Assembly: GCA_030605745.1 (NCBI GenBank)
Contig: JAUWHT010000070.1
Coordinates: forward strand, 1 to 11,385
DNA length: 11,385 nucleotides
Source: Pirellulales bacterium
Lineage (GTDB): Bacteria; Planctomycetota; Planctomycetia; Pirellulales; Thermoguttaceae
Reading direction: 5' to 3'
Shown here one piece after another: positions 7,775 to 11,385 of the stretch (the first letter of the stretch is position 1; every line of letters starts with the position of its first letter). Below the pieces are notes generated by a model, which saw nothing but the letters and a program-made list of their open reading frames with translations, did no database searches and had not been told where the DNA came from. The translations under genes and the position numbers were made by a program.

Positions 7775-8566
7775 ATGACTTCAATGTTCCAAAGAACGAT
7801 TGTTGTGACAGTGATAGTGTTGGCTGCCGGCATCCAAGATGTCTGGGCTGCTACGATCGTGGATGTCCTGTGTTACTACGAACAGGGCACCAACGCCAAC
7901 GTCGGGTATACCGACCCGGATAAAGCCCTTGACATCGGCGGTGTCGTCTCGCTCGGCCAATGGGCTGACGATACTAATTGCGGTCAAGGTAATCCGGTCG
8001 GGCTGATGCTCGGCTTCTCCACGTCGATCCCCAACGGCCCGGGCAACGACCTGAAGATTACCGGCAATCCCTTTATCGGATGGTACGAGCCGGGCTACGT
8101 CGAGGTGGCCCAAGAAACCTTCGGCATCGGTGCCACCACCGACGGCTGGACGGATGAGACCTTTTACCTGATCGAACCAGGTAACTACGATGCTTTGGAC
8201 GATGACCCACGTGTTACACCGGCAACGATCAACTACTCGTGGCACGGAACATACGGCACTTACGATGATCCGGAGTGGAATGGTGCCGGCAATCTGTACG
8301 GCTACGCCGACGTAACGCCGGGCAGCGACTTGATGGACATCGACGACGCGATTGATGCGGATGGAAACTACGTGTATCTGTCCGACGTCGCGTACGTGCG
8401 GATTCGCACGGTTACCGACAGCGCGGCCGGTATTTTTGGATACTTCACTACCGAGATCGATTACGTTCAAGCCGTTCCGGAGCCGAGCACCGTGGCCTTA
8501 TTGGCTGCGGCACTGCTGAGTCTCGCGGTGTTTGCTCTCAGGCGTCGATTAGGGCACATTCGTTAA
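7775..8566 (+). CDS. PEP-CTERM-anchored cell-surface protein under cobalamin riboswitch control
   Basis: 263 residues. A Sec signal peptide spans 1-25 (hydrophobic IVVTVIVLAAGI, cleavage after VWA). The mature protein is acidic and rich in Gly, Asp and Tyr. It shows VVSLGQ (about 57-62), then LMLGFSTSIPNGPGNDLKIT (75-94), GNPF, and YVEVAQE, a pattern that resembles the 'SLG-GG-I-LGF-NGPG-DF-VFENPF-VEV' surface domain I recall from proteins of B12-regulated operons in other phyla (from memory, to be verified). The C-terminus (234-263) is a PEP-CTERM tail: VPEPST, a hydrophobic helix and RRRLGHIR, recognised by an exosortase. ATG 7775 is chosen because it places the signal peptide normally; no Shine-Dalgarno is visible, and TTG 7748 or ATG 7784 are alternatives. 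It forms an operon with the DUF1559 gene 13 nt downstream. Role in corrinoid binding is inference. Confidence 0.85.
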   Translation: MTSMFQRTIVVTVIVLAAGIQDVWAATIVDVLCYYEQGTNANVGYTDPDKALDIGGVVSLGQWADDTNCGQGNPVGLMLGFSTSIPNGPGNDLKITGNPFIGWYEPGYVEVAQETFGIGATTDGWTDETFYLIEPGNYDALDDDPRVTPATINYSWHGTYGTYDDPEWNGAGNLYGYADVTPGSDLMDIDDAIDADGNYVYLSDVAYVRIRTVTDSAAGIFGYFTTEIDYVQAVPEPSTVALLAAALLSLAVFALRRRLGHIR

Positions 8567-8579
8567 GTTGGTTTGCAAA

Positions 8580-9470
8580 ATGGTTGCACAACATATTAAA
8601 CCGTTTAGCCGCCGCCTCCTGGCGGCGGGATTCCCCGGCGTGGACGCCGGGGCTAAACGTGCTATTTCTACCGGAAACGCGTTTACGCTGGTGGAATTGT
8701 TGGTCGTGATCGCCATCATCGGCATTCTGATCGCACTGCTGTTGCCGGCCGTGCAAGCCGCCCGCGAGACGGCCCGGCGCATGTCGTGCACCAACAATCT
8801 ACGCCAGATCGGTATCGGCCTGCACAACTACCACGGCGCGCTGAAGAGTTTTCCGCCCGGCTGTATTGAGCCGTTTTTCAAGATGTCCGGCGGACGGCAG
8901 TTCGGCTGGTCGGCTTTTCTGTTGCCGTTTATCGAGCAGCAGCCGCTTCATAAAATGATCGACTTTAACCAACCATACAACGCGGAAGAGAATGCTGAGG
9001 CGGCGGCCCAGCTCGTTCCGACCTACATCTGCCCGAGCACACGGCGCCCATCCCTGCTTGTCCAAGGCCGGGGTGTTACCGATTACGGTGGCATTTTCGG
9101 CGAAGCTATCCCCCCGAACCCCGCCGACGGAACCTGGACGGGCGAAAACGGAATGATGATCTACGATCGGGCGTTCCGCATCAGAGATGTCCGCGATGGG
9201 ACTTCGCATACCTTGATAATCTCCGAAGACTCGGAGTGGGAGGACGGCCAGTGGATCAACGGCCTGAATATCTTTGACCAGAAGTATGCGATCAACTACG
9301 TGCATCCCATTCCATACTTCCACGAGAACGAAATACGCAGCGAGCATCCTGGTGGTGCCAACGGACTGTTCTGCGACGGCTCCGCCCGGTTTTTGAACGA
9401 AGATATGGAGTTGAAGACTTTGGAAGCGATCTGCACCCGCGCGGGCGGGGAGATCGTAGGCGAATTTTGA
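8580..9470 (+). CDS. DUF1559 pseudopilin-like protein with type II/IV prepilin leader
   Basis: 296 residues from ATG 8580. The prepilin-type signal is NAFTLVELLVVIAIIGIL starting at residue 33. Cleavage would fall before Phe35, with Glu39 at the +5 position; the usual Gly at -1 is Ala34. The hydrophobic helix continues to LLLPAVQAARETARRMSCTNNLRQIG, the standard DUF1559 entry. The C-terminus carries HPGGANGLFCDGSARFLNED (about 256-275), the family's conserved H-GG-N--F-DGS-RF end. DUF1559 proteins are massively expanded in planctomycetes; their role is unknown but type II secretion/pilus-like assembly is implied by the leader. Residues about 8-27 are encoded by a palindromic repeat (8602-8659), so the real start could be GTG 8640, giving a more usual 14-residue leader; TTG 8568 is also in frame. 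None has a good Shine-Dalgarno. It sits 13 nt after the first PEP-CTERM gene, so probably shares its cobalamin control. Confidence 0.9.
   Translation: MVAQHIKPFSRRLLAAGFPGVDAGAKRAISTGNAFTLVELLVVIAIIGILIALLLPAVQAARETARRMSCTNNLRQIGIGLHNYHGALKSFPPGCIEPFFKMSGGRQFGWSAFLLPFIEQQPLHKMIDFNQPYNAEENAEAAAQLVPTYICPSTRRPSLLVQGRGVTDYGGIFGEAIPPNPADGTWTGENGMMIYDRAFRIRDVRDGTSHTLIISEDSEWEDGQWINGLNIFDQKYAINYVHPIPYFHENEIRSEHPGGANGLFCDGSARFLNEDMELKTLEAICTRAGGEIVGEF
8602..8659. repeat. Palindromic three-way-junction repeat in the 5' end of the DUF1559 gene
   Basis: The outer arms CGTTTAGCC (8602-8610) and GGCTAAACG (8651-8659) are perfectly complementary. Inside lie two perfect 8-bp hairpins with 4-nt loops: CCGCCGCC-TCCT-GGCGGCGG (8609-8628) and CCCCGGCG-TGGA-CGCCGGGG (8633-8652). 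The whole element would fold as a cruciform with two lobes. Confidence 0.85.
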
Positions 9471-9484
9471 GCACAATAGGATAG

Positions 9485-9513
9485 TTGACTTGGTTTTTTG
9501 GTTTTGCTAACTT
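9485..9513 (+). promoter_or_regulatory. Possible promoter for the second cobalamin-riboswitch unit
   Basis: TTGACT (9485-9490) is followed after 17 bp by TAACTT (9508-9513), preceded by TG one base upstream (TGC-TAACTT, an extended -10). Transcription would start near 9520, just before riboswitch P1 at 9527. The -10 itself matches at only 3/6 positions; the layout mirrors the first unit. Confidence 0.4.
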
Positions 9514-9526
9514 AGGAGGTGTTACT

Positions 9527-9795
9527 GACAGGTGTCCGAGAGGCCGGTGATAGGATGCCGGTTAGCTCGGCTGAAAAGGGAAGTGTGGTGACCCCGGTCA
9601 TGCAGGGCCTGCTAGTCTCCGGAGACTGCGCGCGGCAGCCCCAACAGGCCGGGTATTCCACCGCGGACGCGCCGCCGTGATGGGTGTCTCGAACCCTCGG
9701 GACAACGGCCGGCCCAGGATGCCACTGTCCGACCTGCAACGGGCGGACGGGAAGGTGAGCCGGGTCGATACCCTAAGCCGGAAGACCTGCCTGTT
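9527..9795 (+). promoter_or_regulatory. Cobalamin (B12) riboswitch 2, enlarged
   Basis: P1 pairs GACAGG (9527-9532) with CCTGTT (9790-9795). The conserved AAAAGGGAAGTGTGGTGA lies at 9574-9591. A core-like GGCAGCCCCAACAG lies at 9634-9647, displaced by an extra segment containing the 14-bp palindrome AGTCTCCGGAGACT (9614-9627). The 3' half is very close to consensus: GCCACTGTCC (9721-9730), GGACGGGAAGGTGAGCCGGG (9746-9765), and the B12 box AAGCCGGAAGACCTGCC (9775-9791). At 269 nt it is about 70 nt longer than riboswitch 1. It precedes the second PEP-CTERM gene by 169 nt. Confidence 0.85.
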
Positions 9796-9812
9796 GGGTA
9801 CTACTGTTGTTT

Positions 9813-9899
9813 GTCCTCGCGATTTGGGACCCCGCGGGCACGGCCTGTTCTCGCCCCGGAACGGCTCGTCATGCTCCGGAAACCGCCCCTCGCGAGGAC
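9813..9899 (+). promoter_or_regulatory. Long-range hairpin downstream of riboswitch 2 (putative expression platform)
   Basis: GTCCTCGCGA (9813-9822) and TCGCGAGGAC (9890-9899) form a perfect 10-bp closing helix around 67 nt of GC-rich sequence that can fold further. It lies between the aptamer and the start codon, where an expression platform is expected. No T-run follows directly. Confidence 0.5.
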
Positions 9900-9928
9900 G
9901 GTATTTGTGTTTCGATGATCGGGGCTGT

Positions 9929-9955
9929 GCCCTGCGCGAATCAGGGCAAAGGAGG
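9929..9955 (+). promoter_or_regulatory. Hairpin abutting the Shine-Dalgarno of the second PEP-CTERM gene
   Basis: GCCCTG (9929-9934) and CAGGGC (9942-9947) form a perfect 6-bp stem that ends exactly where AAAGGAGG (9948-9955) begins; the ATG follows 9 nt later. This strong ribosome-binding site decides the start at 9965. Confidence 0.6.
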
Positions 9956-9964
9956 AACTCTGTT

Positions 9965-11017
9965 ATGACGTATCGTTTGACCCGCTGTTGCAGTTTGGCT
10001 GGAACTGCGCTGATGCTGTCGGTCCTGTTAGGGCCGGCAACATCGGCAATGGCCGCCTCAGCCATCATCGACACGGTCGCCGGCTATGAAGCCAACGACC
10101 GCTGGACGTCGATGTATCCCGGCGGCCAGGATGTCTACGGCGACGATGTTGCCGTCTACCACGATTCGGAGCTTTGGATTTACGATCGTGTCGGATCGAG
10201 TGGCACAGTAAACCTGGGCGCTCCCGGCGGCTATTCGGGATGGAACTCGTTCGTGACTTACAATGTCAGTGGCGACTCGATCTGGGTCGGCTTCACGGTC
10301 TCCGGCAACACAGACGACCGCATCTACGAGGTCACCAATCTCGGCGGCGGGGGAACCTGGACCCACCAGGCCACGCTGGCCTGCAATTTCGATGTGGCCT
10401 TTTCTGGCGGAAATCCTTACGTCTCGTCTGTAAACGACCCGACGTGGATGGCTCCGAATTCCATTTGGTTGCTCGATACCTCGGGTAGCAACAACCACGA
10501 TAAGATTGCCGAGGTTACCGGCAATTCAGCCGGCTTGGACTTCGACAGTTTCGGCGACCTGTATTACGGTACGTACACTTCGCCTTCCAACAGCTTGATC
10601 AGGTACACGGCCGCACAGGTTAGCGGCGCAGTGGGTGTTGGGCACCTCGCCTTGGCCGATGCAGAAACGTTGTCCTCGCTGGCCAGTGGGGCATACGACA
10701 CCGAGGTGGACGGCGCGGGCAATGTAATGCTGACCAGCGGCGGCAGTACCCTGCTGATGTGGAACGGCACCGCCGGAACCGGTAATAACTGTGATACGAT
10801 CGGTACCGGTGCCGGCGCAGGTTGGCACTGGTTCGGGATGATCTCGGCAACCGGTGACGTGACGCAGATCGGAGGCGGTGCTGCGTACTTGGCCGACGGG
10901 TGGTATTGCCCCGGTCTGGCCGAAATCAGAGCGGTTCCCGAGCCCTCGACGATTGCAATGGTTGCCAGTGGTCTATTGGTTCTGTTCATCTGCTGGCGTC
11001 GCCGGAGGAGGGTGTAA
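9965..11017 (+). CDS. PEP-CTERM-anchored, beta-propeller-like surface protein under cobalamin riboswitch control
   Basis: 350 residues. A signal peptide spans 1-30 (LAGTALMLSVLLGPATSAMA). The mature region is Gly/Asp/Thr-rich and shows recurring short strands at irregular 35-60-residue spacing: SELWIYDR (about 67), DSIWVGFTVSGN (about 104), NSIWLLDTSG (about 165), GDLYYGTYTSPSNSLIRYT (about 197), GNVMLTSGGSTLLMWN (about 252) and AAYLADGWYCPG (about 306). This is the look of an NHL/YVTN-type beta-propeller with degenerate blades; the fold is inference. The C-terminus (324-350) is VPEPST, a hydrophobic helix and RRRRRV, an exosortase sorting signal. ATG 9965 is preferred over the longer upstream frame because AAAGGAGG lies 9 nt before it, the signal peptide starts there, and the upstream frame overlaps the riboswitch. 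It is a single-gene unit ended by the terminator at 11071. By analogy with the Bacteroides corrinoid-binding propeller BtuG, it could capture cobalamin. Confidence 0.85.
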   Translation: MTYRLTRCCSLAGTALMLSVLLGPATSAMAASAIIDTVAGYEANDRWTSMYPGGQDVYGDDVAVYHDSELWIYDRVGSSGTVNLGAPGGYSGWNSFVTYNVSGDSIWVGFTVSGNTDDRIYEVTNLGGGGTWTHQATLACNFDVAFSGGNPYVSSVNDPTWMAPNSIWLLDTSGSNNHDKIAEVTGNSAGLDFDSFGDLYYGTYTSPSNSLIRYTAAQVSGAVGVGHLALADAETLSSLASGAYDTEVDGAGNVMLTSGGSTLLMWNGTAGTGNNCDTIGTGAGAGWHWFGMISATGDVTQIGGGAAYLADGWYCPGLAEIRAVPEPSTIAMVASGLLVLFICWRRRRRV

Positions 11018-11070
11018 GGCTGTGTCACGGAGGACTGTGAACAGTACCTTGTTATCGGCCTGCCGATGTG

Positions 11071-11109
11071 CACCGTGCACTGCGATGGATCGTAGTGCGC
11101 GGTGTTTTT
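11071..11109 (+). terminator. Strong Rho-independent terminator
   Basis: CACCGTGCACTGCGAT (11071-11086) pairs with ATCGTAGTGCGCGGTG (11089-11104) along its full length with two G-U wobbles (14-15 bp if a 4-nt loop is required), followed by TTTTT (11105-11109). It lies 54 nt after the stop of the second PEP-CTERM gene. A smaller ATCGGC/GCCGAT hairpin precedes it at 11054-11067. Confidence 0.85.
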
Positions 11110-11155
11110 GACTGTTGCATGCAGCACGGTTGCAGGGTGGCTCTTGGTGTTGACA

Positions 11156-11212
11156 ATAGCCGGCGGCTAACAGCCGGCGGGGACGGCCCGCGGGGCGTTG
11201 CCCCCCGGCTAT
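11156..11212. repeat. Multi-hairpin palindromic repeat, related in design to 8602-8659
   Basis: The outer arms ATAGCCGG (11156-11163) and CCGGCTAT (11205-11212) are perfectly complementary. Enclosed are CGGCT-AAC-AGCCG (11164-11176), a weaker CGGG/CCCG hairpin near 11178-11190, and GGGGC-GTT-GCCCC (11192-11204). The element is 57 bp, against 58 bp for the copy at 8602-8659, and shares the TAGCC/GGCTA closing motif. Confidence 0.75.
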
Positions 11213-11241
11213 CGGTCGGTAACATCAGGACAATTTGCAAA

Positions 11242-11256
11242 TTGCAATTCTCAATT
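11242..11256. repeat. AT-rich TTGCAATT(T/C)TCAATT repeat, copy 2
   Basis: It matches 3834-3848 at 14 of 15 positions and lies within CAATTTGCAAATTGCAATTC (11231-11250) and following TCAATTTGC. The rest of 11110-11155 and 11260-11340 shows nothing I can name. Confidence 0.6.
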
Positions 11257-11359
11257 TGCGGTAGTGCCTCATGATGTTGGCAAGAAATAGCGGGGTTGTT
11301 ATGCTATTGCCTCCCCTGTTGCGCCTAAATGTGCTAGCAGCAGTGCGAGGAGGCTGGCG

Positions 11360-11385
11360 ATGGCAAGGAAAGATCGGAGCAACCA
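11360..11385 (+). CDS. Probable 5' end of a further gene, cut by the window edge
   Basis: An ATG at 11360 follows GAGGAGG (11347-11353) with a 6-nt spacer, a near-ideal ribosome-binding site. The eight visible codons read MARKDRSN. Too little is present to name a product. An overlapping frame from ATG 11301 (MLLPPLLRLNVL) has no comparable ribosome-binding site. Confidence 0.45.

Noticed and set aside
9677..9964. N-terminal extension of the second PEP-CTERM protein by 96 residues
   Set aside because: It overlaps the riboswitch and its expression platform; the signal peptide and a strong ribosome-binding site both point to ATG 9965.
11150..11155. TTGACA as a -35 box for the last gene
   Set aside because: No -10-like sequence 16-18 bp downstream; that position falls inside the palindromic repeat.

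Overview
The window looks like chromosomal DNA of a planctomycete (Planctomycetota, probably Pirellulales-like). Support comes from a DUF1559 pseudopilin-like protein, two exported proteins with PEP-CTERM sorting tails, a primary-type sigma factor with planctomycete-like wording, a bacterial topoisomerase VI A subunit, frequent TTG/GTG starts, and many G-rich or palindromic intergenic repeats. This placement is inference from family content, not from a marker gene.

Layout. (1) 6-1571 (+): an uncharacterised ~520-residue protein with a C-terminal winged-helix-like segment, of a type I recall as multicopy. (2) 1747-3674 (+): a Top6A/Spo11-like DNA topoisomerase subunit translationally coupled (TAATG overlap) to a class I SAM methyltransferase. 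The decamer repeats at 1651-1700 precede it. (3) 3866-4393 (-): a small membrane protein with a CxC/CxC zinc-ribbon-like head, convergent with the methyltransferase. (4) 4394-5208: a long non-coding stretch with two G-quadruplex-type repeats and seven helically phased 10-bp AATT repeats. (5) 5209-6765 (+): an RpoD-type sigma factor, followed at its stop codon by a third G-quadruplex-type repeat, a 15-bp inverted repeat and a 5'-truncated Uma2 nuclease-like frame.

(6) 7428-11109 is the most interesting part. Two consecutive transcription units each begin with a sigma70-like promoter and a cobalamin (B12) riboswitch (7474-7672 and 9527-9795). The first drives a 263-aa PEP-CTERM surface protein plus a DUF1559 pseudopilin-like protein. 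The second drives a 350-aa PEP-CTERM protein whose internal repeats look like a beta-propeller, and it ends in a strong intrinsic terminator (11071-11109). No known B12 synthesis or transport gene lies in the window. The arrangement suggests a corrinoid-responsive cell-surface system, perhaps for corrinoid capture by analogy with the BtuG/BtuH surface proteins of Bacteroides. That function is inference.

(7) 11110-11385 contains a multi-hairpin palindromic repeat related in design to one embedded in the 5' end of the DUF1559 gene, a short AT-rich repeat shared with 3834-3848, and the probable start of another gene at 11360.
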